The notes: generated by a model not told the origin, from the sequence alone. A stretch of 54,542 nt of DNA from Chitinophagaceae bacterium (GCA_024643645.1 JAHEMN010000007.1:1-54542), one strand, 5' to 3'. Positions 1 to 8,552 are shown, numbered from the stretch's first letter. Program-made: numbers and translations.

Positions 1-1
1 T

Positions 2-502
2 GAAATAAGCAGTATGCTGGAAAATTGTTTGCATAAGCTGAAAGAATTTAATCCGGAGTTGAAATTCATTTTTACAGTAAGCCCGGTACGACATATCAGA
101 GATGGGGTAGTTGAAAACAATCGGAGCAAAGCAAGGTTGATTGAATCAATTCATTATGTTGTTAACAAATTTGAATCTGCTTATTACTTTCCAGCCTATG
201 AATTGGTGATTGATGTATTAAGGGATTATCGTTTTTATGATATAGACCTGGTGCATCCGAATTATCCGGCAACAGAATTTGTAGTAGAAAAATTTGCCGA
301 GTCCTGTATTGATGAATCATCCCAAAAGCTAATGGAAGAAATAAAAAAAATAGTCATAGCCAGAAAGCATAAGGCTTTTCAACCTGACACAAAAGCCCAT
401 CAGCAATTTTTAAATACTTATTTTGAGAAAGTAACTGAGTTACAGAAAAAATATCCGTTCATAGATTTGCAAGAAGAGATAGTATATTTTTCTCAGATTT
501 GA
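2..502 (+). CDS. GSCFA domain protein, C-terminal part (5' end outside window)
   Basis: The reading frame is open to the left edge of the window, so the first ATG at 14 is internal and the gene begins upstream. The visible part has the hallmark C-terminal blocks of the GSCFA family (PF08885): TVSPVRHIRDG, a FPAYE block, LRDYRFY and the HPN segment. GSCFA proteins are SGNH-hydrolase-related proteins common in Bacteroidota; their substrate is not known to me. The last 60 or so residues are charged and helical. It ends 21 bases before a small membrane protein gene on the same strand, which may be cotranscribed. I am confident of the family from the block order, but the catalytic N-terminal half cannot be seen. 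Confidence 0.85.
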   Translation, partial: EISSMLENCLHKLKEFNPELKFIFTVSPVRHIRDGVVENNRSKARLIESIHYVVNKFESAYYFPAYELVIDVLRDYRFYDIDLVHPNYPATEFVVEKFAESCIDESSQKLMEEIKKIVIARKHKAFQPDTKAHQQFLNTYFEKVTELQKKYPFIDLQEEIVYFSQI

Positions 503-523
503 TTAATATAAATTATTAAAGAA

Positions 524-766
524 ATGTGGTTTGTACAAATAATATTTTGGTTTCAAGCATTTCTCGCACCTGTTTTTTTATTTGGCTTGATCGGTCTTGC
601 ATTTGATTCCAAAAATGTTTTAATAGGTATGATAATCATTGGAACATTAATTGGAATAATTTTGGCTGAATATATTAGAAGAAAAATTGGTCTTGATGTT
701 TTCTTTGCAAGAATTTATGGGCCAAATGAAATGGATGAGAAATTAAAAAAAAGAAAAAATAAATAG
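524..766 (+). CDS. Small two-helix membrane protein, function unknown
   Basis: This 80-residue protein has a hydrophobic N-terminal helix (about residues 4-27), a second one (about 31-48), then an amphipathic stretch and a strongly basic tail ending KKRKNK. I recognise no domain. It lies 21 bases after the GSCFA gene on the same strand, so it may be part of that operon. Its stop is two bases from the end of the convergent kinase gene. The positive-inside rule puts the basic C-terminus in the cytoplasm. A short coding ORF with clear membrane topology is probably real, but no function can be assigned. Confidence 0.6.
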   Translation: MWFVQIIFWFQAFLAPVFLFGLIGLAFDSKNVLIGMIIIGTLIGIILAEYIRRKIGLDVFFARIYGPNEMDEKLKKRKNK

Positions 767-775
767 CTTTATTTT
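756..775. terminator. AT-only convergent hairpin, weak terminator candidate
   Basis: AAAATAAA and TTTATTTT form an 8-bp stem around the loop TAGC, exactly where two convergent genes meet. There are no G-C pairs in the stem, so it may just reflect the base composition. Confidence 0.25.
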
Positions 776-1860
776 ATTGAATAGTTATAATCTTCTGTTA
801 GAAACTCTTCCAATCTGTTTAATAATGTAAATTGATTTTTTGCCCGATCATAGTTTTGCTCAGTATAAGTAATCTGATAGTAATTATCTCCATTTAAATA
901 GTCGGTAATGAATCGCAAAGCCTGCATGTATATCATGAACAAACCTGCAAAATGAATATGTTCCTTTTCTGCACTTGTTAATTGCTCACCGATAATTTCA
1001 ATATAACCAGATACTATAGTTTCATAAAAATCTTTCCGGATAGAAATTTTTTTAAGATCTGTATTTGTTTCATCCACACTGCTAACCATTGAGCGGATCA
1101 TATCACCTAAATCAGAAAATATATATCCGGGCATTACAGTGTCAAGATCTACAGCACCGATCACATTATCTGTTTTTTTATCGAATAATACATTGCTGAT
1201 CTTTGCATCATGATGCATCACTCTTTTTATAAACGCATTAGACTTCATGGCGTTGTTATAGAAATCAACATAAACTTTTCTGGTTTTTAATTCAATGATC
1301 AGTAAAGCTGCTTTTTCTATTCTATTACGTAATGTGCTTTCTAGTGATGTTAAAAATTGCTGGTATCTAAAATTGAGATCATGAAAGCCGGGAATAACTA
1401 TTTGTAACTGGTTATGATTGAAATCAGAAAAGACCTTTGTAAAGTATGCAAATGTTTTTGCGGTAGCTGCAGCCTGATTAGGAGTGCTTGCAGTGTTATA
1501 CGATTTAGTATTATCGATAAATTCAAATGCCCGCCAATAGTCTCCGCTTTTATCAGTAAATAATGTTTTGTTTTCTTCGAATTCCATTGGAGTTGGTAAT
1601 CTTACTCCGGTTGATGCTTGTTCGTTAAACTTCCAAACAGCCATATAGTTTTCCTGAATTTGTGAAGGATTCGGAAATACTACTTTATTAATCTTTTGTA
1701 AAAAGATGTTTGATGATGATCTGATATTTATTTTAAACGATTGATTGATCAACCCATTCCCAATTTTTTCAATGTTTATTTCGGTTTCTTTATTGTTGGG
1801 TTGATTTGATCCCTTTATAATGAGAGCTTGAATAACTTCTAGCGGAATATCTTCTGACAT
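769..1860 (-). CDS. APH/choline-kinase-fold phosphotransferase, NahK-like
   Basis: This 363-residue protein has the aminoglycoside phosphotransferase (PF01636) kinase fold. It shows a nucleotide loop near residues 34-42 (GNGLINQSF), a likely ATP-binding Lys in LQKIN (54-58), the catalytic loop HHDAK with Asp218 and Asn223, and the metal-binding DLD at 238-240 followed by TVMPGY. The HHD-K-N plus DLDTVMPGY combination resembles N-acetylhexosamine 1-kinases (NahK) more than antibiotic kinases, so a sugar or amino-sugar substrate is likelier than resistance; this is inference. It follows miaE by 30 bases on the same strand and is probably cotranscribed. It is cytoplasmic with no signal peptide. 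Confidence 0.8.
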   Translation of the reverse strand: MSEDIPLEVIQALIIKGSNQPNNKETEINIEKIGNGLINQSFKINIRSSSNIFLQKINKVVFPNPSQIQENYMAVWKFNEQASTGVRLPTPMEFEENKTLFTDKSGDYWRAFEFIDNTKSYNTASTPNQAAATAKTFAYFTKVFSDFNHNQLQIVIPGFHDLNFRYQQFLTSLESTLRNRIEKAALLIIELKTRKVYVDFYNNAMKSNAFIKRVMHHDAKISNVLFDKKTDNVIGAVDLDTVMPGYIFSDLGDMIRSMVSSVDETNTDLKKISIRKDFYETIVSGYIEIIGEQLTSAEKEHIHFAGLFMIYMQALRFITDYLNGDNYYQITYTEQNYDRAKNQFTLLNRLEEFLTEDYNYSIK

Positions 1861-1890
1861 ATAAATTTTTGTAAATGCAAAGCTTATAGA

Positions 1891-2499
1891 TCAATGTATT
1901 CGGTCACCCCTTACTTCCAGGTTCTTTATAACCTCAGATTCAAAAGCAAGCCATTCTTTCCATCGCTTCTTTACTTTACCTGAATCGATATAAGTTTCTG
2001 CCAGCTCAATGAACAATGTATAATGCCCGGCTTCGCTTTCCATAAATCTGCGGTAAAATTTCTTCATGTAAGGGTCATTCAGCCCTTCACTCAATCTTTT
2101 AAAACGTTCACAGCTTCTGGCTTCAATTAATGCCATTGTTAAAAGCTGATCCAGCAATCGATCCTCCAGAGCTCCGCCTTTTTTTTGAAACTCAAGTAAA
2201 GCATTTACATATTCGTCTTTTCGTTGTTTGCCAAGCTTAAGATCCCTTTTTTGAATTTCAGCCAGAACTAGTCTGAAATGGCCCCATTCTTCAGTAACTA
2301 TTGGTGATAATTCTGCCACCAGTTTTTCCCGATCATTGTATTTTTGAATAAGAGAAATACAGGTATTAGCGGCTTTTTGCTCACACCAGGCATGGTCTGT
2401 AAGTATTTCTGCAAGTGATATTTCTGCCAGATTTACCCATCTTGGATCTGTAGGGAGTTGTAAGCCAAGTATATTTTTAGTATCCTGAGATAATTCCAT
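1891..2499 (-). CDS. miaE: tRNA-(ms2io6A)-hydroxylase MiaE
   Basis: MiaE is a non-haem di-iron monooxygenase that hydroxylates the isopentenyl group of 2-methylthio-N6-isopentenyladenosine at tRNA position 37. The 202-residue protein has the di-iron ligand pattern of the family: Glu40 in WCEQKA, ExxH at Glu71-His74 (EEWGH), Glu126 in IEARSCER and a second ExxH at Glu156-His159 (EAGHY). Length fits the family (PF06175). It is divergent from rpsO with 158 bases between the start codons, and leads a two-gene minus-strand unit with the downstream kinase. The reaction needs O2, so the host is likely to meet oxygen. Confidence 0.9.
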   Translation of the reverse strand: MELSQDTKNILGLQLPTDPRWVNLAEISLAEILTDHAWCEQKAANTCISLIQKYNDREKLVAELSPIVTEEWGHFRLVLAEIQKRDLKLGKQRKDEYVNALLEFQKKGGALEDRLLDQLLTMALIEARSCERFKRLSEGLNDPYMKKFYRRFMESEAGHYTLFIELAETYIDSGKVKKRWKEWLAFESEVIKNLEVRGDRIH

Positions 2500-2503
2500 A
2501 ATT

Positions 2504-2532
2504 CAAAAATATAGTTATACGTTGAAAATCAA
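2504..2532 (-). promoter_or_regulatory. Candidate miaE promoter
   Basis: On the minus strand a TATTTTTG -7 box (2504-2511) lies 18 bases from a TTG (2530-2532). The box sits so close to the miaE start codon (2497-2499) that a transcript from it would be almost leaderless. Confidence 0.3.
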
Positions 2533-2575
2533 TGAAAATGGTTATAAATGAACGTAAAAAAAGGGCAAAAAACCT

Positions 2576-2606
2576 TTTGTAATTATCTATATCTGCCTTA
2601 CCTTTG
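2576..2606 (+). promoter_or_regulatory. rpsO promoter, Bacteroidota consensus
   Basis: A -33 TTTG at 2576-2579 and a -7 TACCTTTG at 2599-2606 are separated by exactly 19 bases, matching the Bacteroidota primary sigma factor consensus. The expected start of transcription near 2612 leaves a leader of about 45 bases before the rpsO ATG. Confidence 0.75.
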
Positions 2607-2657
2607 CCGCCTTAATTAACAGATGAAAAAACAGGATGAATTTTAAAAATTAAAAAG

Positions 2658-2927
2658 ATGCCTTTAACTAAAGAAAAAAAAGCAGAAGTTATCAAAACTT
2701 TCGGAGGTTCTGAAAAGAACACAGGTTCTATCGAAGGACAAATTGCTTTACTGACTGAAAGAATCAGTCAAATAAGCGAACATTTACAATCAAACAAAAA
2801 AGATTTCTCTACTCATCGTGGATTGATGAAATTGGTAGGCGAACGTAAAAGTTTATTAAACTATTTACAAAAGACCAACCTTACCGGTTACCGTGCACTG
2901 ATCGAGAAACTCGGATTAAGAAAGTAA
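2658..2927 (+). CDS. rpsO: 30S ribosomal protein S15
   Basis: S15 is a primary 16S rRNA-binding protein of the small-subunit platform. The 89-residue length is exactly that of bacterial S15, and the conserved blocks are present: the [14 protein letters not shown] helix (about 21-36), the [15 protein letters not shown] rRNA-contact segment (about 43-57) and the [20 protein letters not shown] end. It has its own strong promoter upstream and a strong terminator downstream. It precedes pnp as in many bacteria, where the two are often cotranscribed. Confidence 0.98.
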   Translation: MPLTKEKKAEVIKTFGGSEKNTGSIEGQIALLTERISQISEHLQSNKKDFSTHRGLMKLVGERKSLLNYLQKTNLTGYRALIEKLGLRK

Positions 2928-3016
2928 AGACGCCACCCAACCCCAAATGGGGAGTTAGGAATGTCTTTTTCAACGTTTCTCTTACAGAAAGTAAAGAATC
3001 AAAGAATTATAAATGA

Positions 3017-3055
3017 TTATTCCCAACTTCTTCAGATGTTGGGAATAACTGTTTT
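3017..3055 (+). terminator. rpsO intrinsic terminator
   Basis: TTATTCCCAAC (3017-3027) and GTTGGGAATAA (3038-3048) form a perfect 11-bp stem with a 10-base loop. CTGTTTTT follows. This should separate rpsO from pnp at least partly. Confidence 0.8.
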
Positions 3056-3240
3056 TAGGCTAAAAGAATTTCGCCTCCTTTTTACGTTTTTCAAAATGGT
3101 CAATAGCAGATAGAACGCTGAAATCCCGATAAATATCGGGAGCGAAAAAACGGAAGCCGAAACTTGCCTTGCGGCAAGCAGGGTAGCAAAGACAGATGGT
3201 ATATTAAGCTTTCAATTTATTCACTATTAATTTTCAATTT
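3049..3240 (+). other. pnp leader with two hairpins, no ORF
   Basis: This is the rest of the 313-base gap between rpsO and pnp. It carries two compact palindromes: CCCGATA-AA-TATCGGG (3125-3140) and CTTGCC-TTGC-GGCAAG (3163-3178). Neither is followed by a T tract, so they are not terminators. They may be part of a structured pnp leader, or short dispersed intergenic palindromes. I see no ORF and no convincing -33/-7 pair in it. Confidence 0.5.
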
Positions 3241-5412
3241 ATGTTATCACAACCCTTACAATCAAAATTTACTATAAGAGATGGTCATGAAGTGATCATT
3301 GAGTCGGGTCGTTTGGCTCGCCAGGCAGACGGTTCCGTAACTGTACGCCAGGGTAATTGTATTATTCTAGCAACTGTTGTTGCTAATAAAGAACCAAAAG
3401 AAGGTCAGAGTTTTTTCCCTTTGTCAGTTGACTATCAGGAAAAGTTTGCTTCTGCCGGCCGTATTCCAGGTTCTTTCTTCAAAAGAGAAGCCCGTTTGAA
3501 TGATTATGAAATTTTAACGAGCCGTTTAATTGACAGAGCTCTTCGTCCACTATTTCCTGAGGATTATTTATGTGATGTACAGGTACTGGTTACATTGATC
3601 AGCAGTGATCCTGAAATAATGCCGGATGCATTGGCATGTTTAGCTGCTTCCGCTGCTTTAGCTGTTTCTGATATTCCAATTCAGGAGATTATTTCTGAAG
3701 TAAGAGTGGCGAGGATAGAAGGTCAGTTTGTGATCAATCCTACAAGAACTGAATTATCAAAAGCTGATATAAACTTTATCATTGCTGCTACCAATAAGAA
3801 TATTATGATGGTAGAAGGAGAGGCACAGGAGTGTTCTGAAGAAGATCTGGTGAAAGTTATTGAATTAGGCCATGATGCAATAAAAGTTCAAGTGAAGGCT
3901 CAGGAAGAATTGAGAGCTTTAAAAGGAATTACTGAAAAAAGAGAATATAAAAAGCCTGAACATAATGAAGAAGTAAGAGAAAAAGTAAATGCATTTGCTA
4001 AAGAAAAAGTGTATGAAATAGCAAAAAGTGCATTACCTAAACATGAACGTTCTGATAAATTCACTGCACTAGCTGAAGAATTAATGGAGCATTTAAAGAA
4101 GGAATATAATGTAGCTGAAGATGAAAGTTTAGATGATAATATTAAAAAATGGGCAAAAAATTATTATGGTGATCTGCAATATTATGTTGTAAGAGATATG
4201 ATCCTTAATGACAAAGTACGTTTGGATGGTCGTAAGCTGGATGAAGTTCGCCCATTGAATATGGAAGTGGATGTATTGCCTTCGCCACATGGTGCTGCTT
4301 TATTCACAAGAGGTGAAACACAATCACTTACAACGGTTACTTTAGGAACTCCATTAGATTCAACTTTATTGGAAAGTGCTGCTGTTTCTGATTATTCTAA
4401 GTTCTATTTGCACTATAATTTCCCTCCTTTTTCTACCGGTGAAGTAAAGATGATGAGAGGTGTTGGTCGTCGTGAAGTAGGGCATGGTAACCTGGCAATG
4501 CGTTCATTAAAGCAAATGATGCCCGGTGGTGATTTCCCTTATACTGTTCGTGTGGTGAGTGATATACTTGAGTCGAATGGTTCTTCTTCTATGGCAACTG
4601 TTTGTGCCGGTTCATTGGCATTGATGGATGCAGGTGTTGCTATTCCAAAGCATGTATCAGGTGTTGCAATGGGATTGATAAGTAAAGAAGGACAATTTGC
4701 CGTGTTGACAGATATCCTTGGTGATGAAGATCATTTAGGAGATATGGACTTTAAAGTTACAGGTACCCGTGATGGTATTTGTGGTGTACAGATGGATATA
4801 AAGGTGGATGGCTTGAGTATGGATGTAATGCGTAAAGCATTAGCACAGGCAAAAGATGGCCGTTTGCATATTCTTGATGCAATGTATGCTACTATCCCTG
4901 AAGCAAGAGATGATGTGAAGGCGCATGCACCAAGAATGGTGAAACTGTTTATTGATAAAGAATTTATTGGAGCAGTGATAGGGCCAGGTGGTAAAGTGAT
5001 ACAGGAAATACAAAGAGAGACTGGTACAACAATTAACCTGGAAGAGAAGAATAATATGGGTGAGATCAGCATTTTCAGTACCAATAAAGATGGTGTTGAA
5101 AGAGCTGTTTCCTGGATCAAAGGAATTGTAGCTGTTCCGCAAGTTGGAGATACTTATGAAGCGACAGTAAAATCAATAATGCCATTTGGAGCATTTGTCG
5201 AGTTCCTTCCCGGAAAGCAAGGATTGGTACATATAAGTGAAATTAGCTGGAAGCGATTAGAAACTTTAGATGGTATAGTGAAAGAAGGTGATATGATGAA
5301 AGTAAAACTGATCGGTACAGATCCTAAGTCTGGTAAGTTTAAATTATCAAGAAAGATCCTGATCCCTAAACCGGATGCACAGGGTCAGCCAAGACAAGAA
5401 GAAAATAACTAA
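3241..5412 (+). CDS. pnp: Polyribonucleotide nucleotidyltransferase (PNPase)
   Basis: PNPase is a trimeric 3'-5' phosphorolytic exoribonuclease that degrades mRNA and can add tails. The 723-residue protein has the full domain order: first RNase PH domain (about 1-230), linker helices, second RNase PH domain (about 315-550) with FSTGEVKMMRG and the SMATVCAGSLALMDAG block, a KH domain with GPGGKVIQ (about 579-586), and an S1 domain from about 633 (TYEATVKSIMPFGAFVEF). The C-terminus ends in a short acidic tail. It has a hairpin-containing leader upstream and its own terminator downstream. In other bacteria pnp is autoregulated through its leader; that is only a possibility here. Confidence 0.98.
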   Translation: MLSQPLQSKFTIRDGHEVIIESGRLARQADGSVTVRQGNCIILATVVANKEPKEGQSFFPLSVDYQEKFASAGRIPGSFFKREARLNDYEILTSRLIDRALRPLFPEDYLCDVQVLVTLISSDPEIMPDALACLAASAALAVSDIPIQEIISEVRVARIEGQFVINPTRTELSKADINFIIAATNKNIMMVEGEAQECSEEDLVKVIELGHDAIKVQVKAQEELRALKGITEKREYKKPEHNEEVREKVNAFAKEKVYEIAKSALPKHERSDKFTALAEELMEHLKKEYNVAEDESLDDNIKKWAKNYYGDLQYYVVRDMILNDKVRLDGRKLDEVRPLNMEVDVLPSPHGAALFTRGETQSLTTVTLGTPLDSTLLESAAVSDYSKFYLHYNFPPFSTGEVKMMRGVGRREVGHGNLAMRSLKQMMPGGDFPYTVRVVSDILESNGSSSMATVCAGSLALMDAGVAIPKHVSGVAMGLISKEGQFAVLTDILGDEDHLGDMDFKVTGTRDGICGVQMDIKVDGLSMDVMRKALAQAKDGRLHILDAMYATIPEARDDVKAHAPRMVKLFIDKEFIGAVIGPGGKVIQEIQRETGTTINLEEKNNMGEISIFSTNKDGVERAVSWIKGIVAVPQVGDTYEATVKSIMPFGAFVEFLPGKQGLVHISEISWKRLETLDGIVKEGDMMKVKLIGTDPKSGKFKLSRKILIPKPDAQGQPRQEENN

Positions 5413-5416
5413 TAAT

Positions 5417-5448
5417 AAAACCCTGAGCAATCAGGGTTTTTAGTTTTT
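5417..5448 (+). terminator. pnp intrinsic terminator
   Basis: AAAACCCTGA and TCAGGGTTTT form a perfect 10-bp stem around a GCAA tetraloop, followed by TTTTTAGTTTTT. It ends only 3 bases before the prmA start, so prmA depends on read-through or on a promoter inside pnp. Confidence 0.9.
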
Positions 5449-5451
5449 AAT

Positions 5452-6267
5452 ATGAAAGATCATATCCAAATAGAATTTCAGCATATTACATCAGAGCAAT
5501 CTGATATTTTGCTGGCACAATTATCTTCAATCGGCTTTGAAGGTTTTGAGGAAGAAGAAAATTCTTTGAAGGCTTTTATTCTTACCAATGATTTTAATGA
5601 AGAGTCATTAAATGAAATTGCAACTTTTAATCAACTTGAATATTCTAAAACCGAATTAAAAGAGACAAATTGGAATGCAGTTTGGGAATCAAATTTTCAA
5701 CCAGTGATAGTGGATGAATTTGTTGGTATAAGGGCTGATTTTCATGAACCAATAATGGGAGTGGAGCATGAAATTTTAGTAACACCAAAAATGAGTTTCG
5801 GTACCGGTCATCATGCAACCACATACATGATGATTCAACAAATGAAAGGAATTGATTTTAAGAATAAATCTGTTTTTGATTTTGGTACAGGTACTGGTGT
5901 GTTAGCGATTCTGGCAGAGAAATTAGGAGCCTCCAACATATTAGCGGTAGACAATGATGAATGGAGTATTTCAAATACTGCAGAAAATCTGGAAAGAAAT
6001 AAATGTAGAAATATTCAATTACAGAAAGCAGATGATGCAGGAAGCGGAAATATTTTTGATATTATTCTGGCGAATATTAATAAAAATGTAATTGTTGATA
6101 ATTTAGAAGTACTTTCAAAACAATTAGCGCCAGATGGAGTTTTATTACTTAGTGGATTGCTTTCAACTGATGAAGCAGATATTTTAACGGCAACTTTAGA
6201 ATTTCAACTTTTTTTTAATGAAAAAACTGAACGAAACAATTGGATTGCATTAAAATTTACAAGTTAA
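5452..6267 (+). CDS. prmA: Ribosomal protein L11 methyltransferase PrmA
   Basis: PrmA trimethylates lysines and the N-terminus of ribosomal protein L11 using S-adenosylmethionine. The 271-residue protein has a small N-terminal substrate-recognition domain (about 1-70), the KMSFGTGHHATT block (113-124) characteristic of PrmA, the SAM-binding DFGTGTG (143-149), an acidic VDND at about 166-169, and the LANINKN catalytic-site motif near 206-212. It follows pnp closely, with a terminator hairpin in the gap. It is one of several translation-related genes at this end of the window. Confidence 0.95.
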   Translation: MKDHIQIEFQHITSEQSDILLAQLSSIGFEGFEEEENSLKAFILTNDFNEESLNEIATFNQLEYSKTELKETNWNAVWESNFQPVIVDEFVGIRADFHEPIMGVEHEILVTPKMSFGTGHHATTYMMIQQMKGIDFKNKSVFDFGTGTGVLAILAEKLGASNILAVDNDEWSISNTAENLERNKCRNIQLQKADDAGSGNIFDIILANINKNVIVDNLEVLSKQLAPDGVLLLSGLLSTDEADILTATLEFQLFFNEKTERNNWIALKFTS

Positions 6268-6317
6268 TCAGGTATTAACTGTGTATTAAATTACCATTAA
6301 CCCGACTATTTTTTTCT

Positions 6318-6325
6318 TATTTTTG
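6318..6325 (+). promoter_or_regulatory. Candidate -7 box for plsY
   Basis: TATTTTTG matches TAnnTTTG and lies 20 bases before the plsY ATG. No clear TTTG -33 element sits at the right distance. Confidence 0.4.
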
Positions 6326-6345
6326 AAGTTCCCCATAAGGAAACG

Positions 6346-7014
6346 ATGAACGAATTTTTATTGATCATATTGGCTTATTTGATTGGCAGCATACCTACTT
6401 CAGTATGGGTGAGTAAATATTTTTTTGACATTGATATCCGTGACTATGGCAGCGGAAATGCAGGTGCTACCAATACTTACAGAGTACTTGGCCCTAAATG
6501 GGGTACCATTGTAATGGTTACTGATATGCTGAAAGGTGTAGTAGCAGTAAAACTTGCATTACTTCTTCCAGAGTATGCTGATAGTGATATTAATCTGCAA
6601 AACCTACAAACATTGCTAGGACTGTCTGCTGTAATCGGGCATATTTTTCCAATCTGGGCAGACTTTAAAGGTGGAAAAGGAGTAGCGACATTATTTGGAT
6701 TGGTATTAGGTATATCACCATGGACTGCAATAAGCTGCGTCGGAATTTTTATATTGGTACTTTATCTTACCCGTTTCGTTTCATTAAGTTCAATACTTGC
6801 AAGTATTGCTTTCCCTATTTTTATTCTTGTCATCTTTAATGTGGAAAATCCTGCATATCGGGTTTTTGCCATTGCTGTCGCATTAATGGTTTTATTGACC
6901 CATCAAAAAAATATCGGACGCCTTTTAAGAGGAAATGAAAGCAAGGTTCCGATCTTAAAAAACCGTGACAAGAAAAAAAATCAGCACAGTAATACTTCAG
7001 ATCAGAGAGATTAA
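6346..7014 (+). CDS. plsY: Glycerol-3-phosphate acyltransferase PlsY
   Basis: PlsY is an inner-membrane enzyme that transfers an acyl group from acyl-phosphate to glycerol 3-phosphate, the first committed step of phospholipid synthesis. The 222-residue protein has five or so hydrophobic helices and the three signature blocks: YLIGSIPTS (11-19), GSGNAGATNTYR (35-46) and KGGKGVAT (about 108-115). The last 25 residues are a hydrophilic, Lys-rich tail beyond the usual core. It has its own likely -7 box and probably starts a transcript separate from prmA. Confidence 0.95.
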   Translation: MNEFLLIILAYLIGSIPTSVWVSKYFFDIDIRDYGSGNAGATNTYRVLGPKWGTIVMVTDMLKGVVAVKLALLLPEYADSDINLQNLQTLLGLSAVIGHIFPIWADFKGGKGVATLFGLVLGISPWTAISCVGIFILVLYLTRFVSLSSILASIAFPIFILVIFNVENPAYRVFAIAVALMVLLTHQKNIGRLLRGNESKVPILKNRDKKKNQHSNTSDQRD

Positions 7015-7052
7015 TCGAAAAAAATCTTACCTTAAACAAAAATAATTTCTGA

Positions 7053-7069
7053 TATACCAACCTGGTATA
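7053..7069. promoter_or_regulatory. Inverted repeat upstream of M48 protease gene
   Basis: TATACCA-acc-TGGTATA is a perfect 7-bp inverted repeat with a 3-base centre, 35 bases before the start codon of the protease gene. No T tract follows, so it is not a terminator. It has the size and place of an operator, but no regulator is identified. Confidence 0.35.
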
Positions 7070-7103
7070 AAGATTGAACGTCTTTCAAAAAAACTCTATC
7101 AAA

Positions 7104-7916
7104 ATGATACAAAAAATAACCACTTTTTTTATTTGTTGTGCATTATTAATTGCCTGCTCTAAAAATGCACTTACCGGAAAAAATCAATTAACTCTTTTGC
7201 CTGAAACAGAACTGCAAAATATGGCAGTAGGAGAATATCAGAATTTTTTATCCAGTAATAAGGTTGTAGCTGCAACAAACAATAAGGATGCGGAAATGGT
7301 AAAAAGAGTAGGAAACAGAATTGTGAAATCTGTAGAAACCTATTATGCAGAAAAAGGACTTTCTGAAAAGTTAACCGGATTTAAGTGGGAGGTCAATCTG
7401 GTTGATGATAAAGCTGTAAATGCATGGTGTATGCCTGGTGGAAAAATTGTTGTTTATACGGGTATACTTCCCATAACACAGAATGAAGCTGCATTGGCAG
7501 CGGTGATGGGACATGAAGTATCACATGCTTTATTACAACATGGTAATCAACGTATGAGTCAGGGGTTATTACAGCAATTGGGTGGTGTAGCATTATCAGT
7601 TGCAGTTGCCAATAAACCTCAGGAAACCCAAAACCTTTTTCTTGGAGCTTATGGTGCTGGAACTCAGATAGGTGTTTTGTTGCCTTTTTCCCGTAAACAT
7701 GAATTAGAGGCAGATCGCTATGGTTTAATATGGACAGCAATGGCGGGGTATAATCCGGAAGAAGCAATTTATTTATGGGAAAGAATGGAAAAGGCTTCTC
7801 AAGGTCAAAAACCACCTGAATTCTTAAGTACACACCCATCAGAGGGCAGGAGAATTGACCAGATCAAGCAATATTTACCTGAAGCGATGAAATATTATAA
7901 ACCCGTTACAAAATAG
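7104..7916 (+). CDS. M48-family metalloprotease, lipoprotein (LoiP/BepA-like)
   Basis: This is a zinc metalloprotease of the envelope, of the family that handles misfolded outer-membrane proteins. I take the ATG at 7104 rather than the upstream one at 7074 because it puts a lipoprotein signal at the N-terminus, with lipobox LIAC and lipidated Cys18. The catalytic site is HEVSH (137-141), with the third ligand Glu202 in HELEAD. The DDKAVNAWCMPGGKIVVYTG block is typical of M48 (PF01435). Length is 270 residues with no TPR domain, so it is closer to E. coli LoiP than to BepA. Outer-membrane or periplasmic location is inferred from the lipobox. Confidence 0.92.
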   Translation: MIQKITTFFICCALLIACSKNALTGKNQLTLLPETELQNMAVGEYQNFLSSNKVVAATNNKDAEMVKRVGNRIVKSVETYYAEKGLSEKLTGFKWEVNLVDDKAVNAWCMPGGKIVVYTGILPITQNEAALAAVMGHEVSHALLQHGNQRMSQGLLQQLGGVALSVAVANKPQETQNLFLGAYGAGTQIGVLLPFSRKHELEADRYGLIWTAMAGYNPEEAIYLWERMEKASQGQKPPEFLSTHPSEGRRIDQIKQYLPEAMKYYKPVTK

Positions 7917-7977
7917 ATATATTCTTCAATAATATCTTATAAAACAGAATATTCATTGATTATTTGGCTTTTTTATG

Positions 7978-8008
7978 TTTTAATAACACAAAATTTTTAT
8001 TACCTTTG
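7978..8008 (+). promoter_or_regulatory. Promoter for the DUF3052-like gene
   Basis: The -7 box TACCTTTG (8001-8008) is identical to that of rpsO. A TTTT at 7978-7981 sits 19 bases upstream as a weak -33 element. The predicted leader is about 70 bases. Confidence 0.5.
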
Positions 8009-8084
8009 CAGTCCCATCAATGAAAACTCTGTTAAAATCCTAAATGAGGATGTTTAGCGGGAACCTTAAAAATTTCTTCCACGT

Positions 8085-8525
8085 ATGTCTCAAACAGTAT
8101 TCGAAAAGTTACAACTGGCAGATGAAAAGAATTTATTAATTCAGGGTTTGCCTTCTTCTATCGAGAAACAATTTAGTAAGCTATCCTTCGCAAAAAACAT
8201 GACTCCTTTGTTAAAAACAAGGAAAATTGATTTTGCCCTGGTATTTGCTGTTAGTGAAAATCAATTGAATGGCATTCTTAAAGATGTAATGCCCTCGTTA
8301 AAAGAAGAGTCAAAATTCTGGGTTGCTTATCCCAAAGCCACTTCCAAAATTGTCACCAATCTTAACCGTGATTGTAGCTGGAGCCGTTTAACCGGTGAAG
8401 GTTATGAAAGCATTGAGAGAGTGGAACTGGATCATGTTTGGAGTGCATTACGGTTTGAAAAGAGTGATGTACAAAGAGGAGATGTCCCATTAAGAAAAAG
8501 GGAAGCAGCTGCTATAGCTGAATGA
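8085..8525 (+). CDS. Conserved hypothetical protein, DUF3052-like
   Basis: This 146-residue soluble protein has no signal peptide. The middle carries FWVAYPKATSK and the C-terminal part ELDHVWSALRFEK. That pattern of a predicted strand with YPK followed by a WSALRF block is seen in conserved bacterial proteins related to DUF3052, whose function is unknown to me. The last residues are charged. It has its own promoter and is followed by a strong terminator, so it is probably a single-gene transcript. I assign family membership from memory of the motif only. Confidence 0.65.
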   Translation: MSQTVFEKLQLADEKNLLIQGLPSSIEKQFSKLSFAKNMTPLLKTRKIDFALVFAVSENQLNGILKDVMPSLKEESKFWVAYPKATSKIVTNLNRDCSWSRLTGEGYESIERVELDHVWSALRFEKSDVQRGDVPLRKREAAAIAE

Positions 8526-8552
8526 TTGCTGGTTAATGGTTAAAAAGTATTT

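Noticed and set aside
769-1860. Antibiotic resistance kinase
   Set aside because: The APH fold is present but the VDLDTVMPGY motif fits sugar 1-kinases better.
4731-5142. Minus-strand ORFs of 129 and 100 residues inside pnp
   Set aside because: They lie wholly within the strongly conserved pnp gene and have low-complexity, shadow-like sequence.
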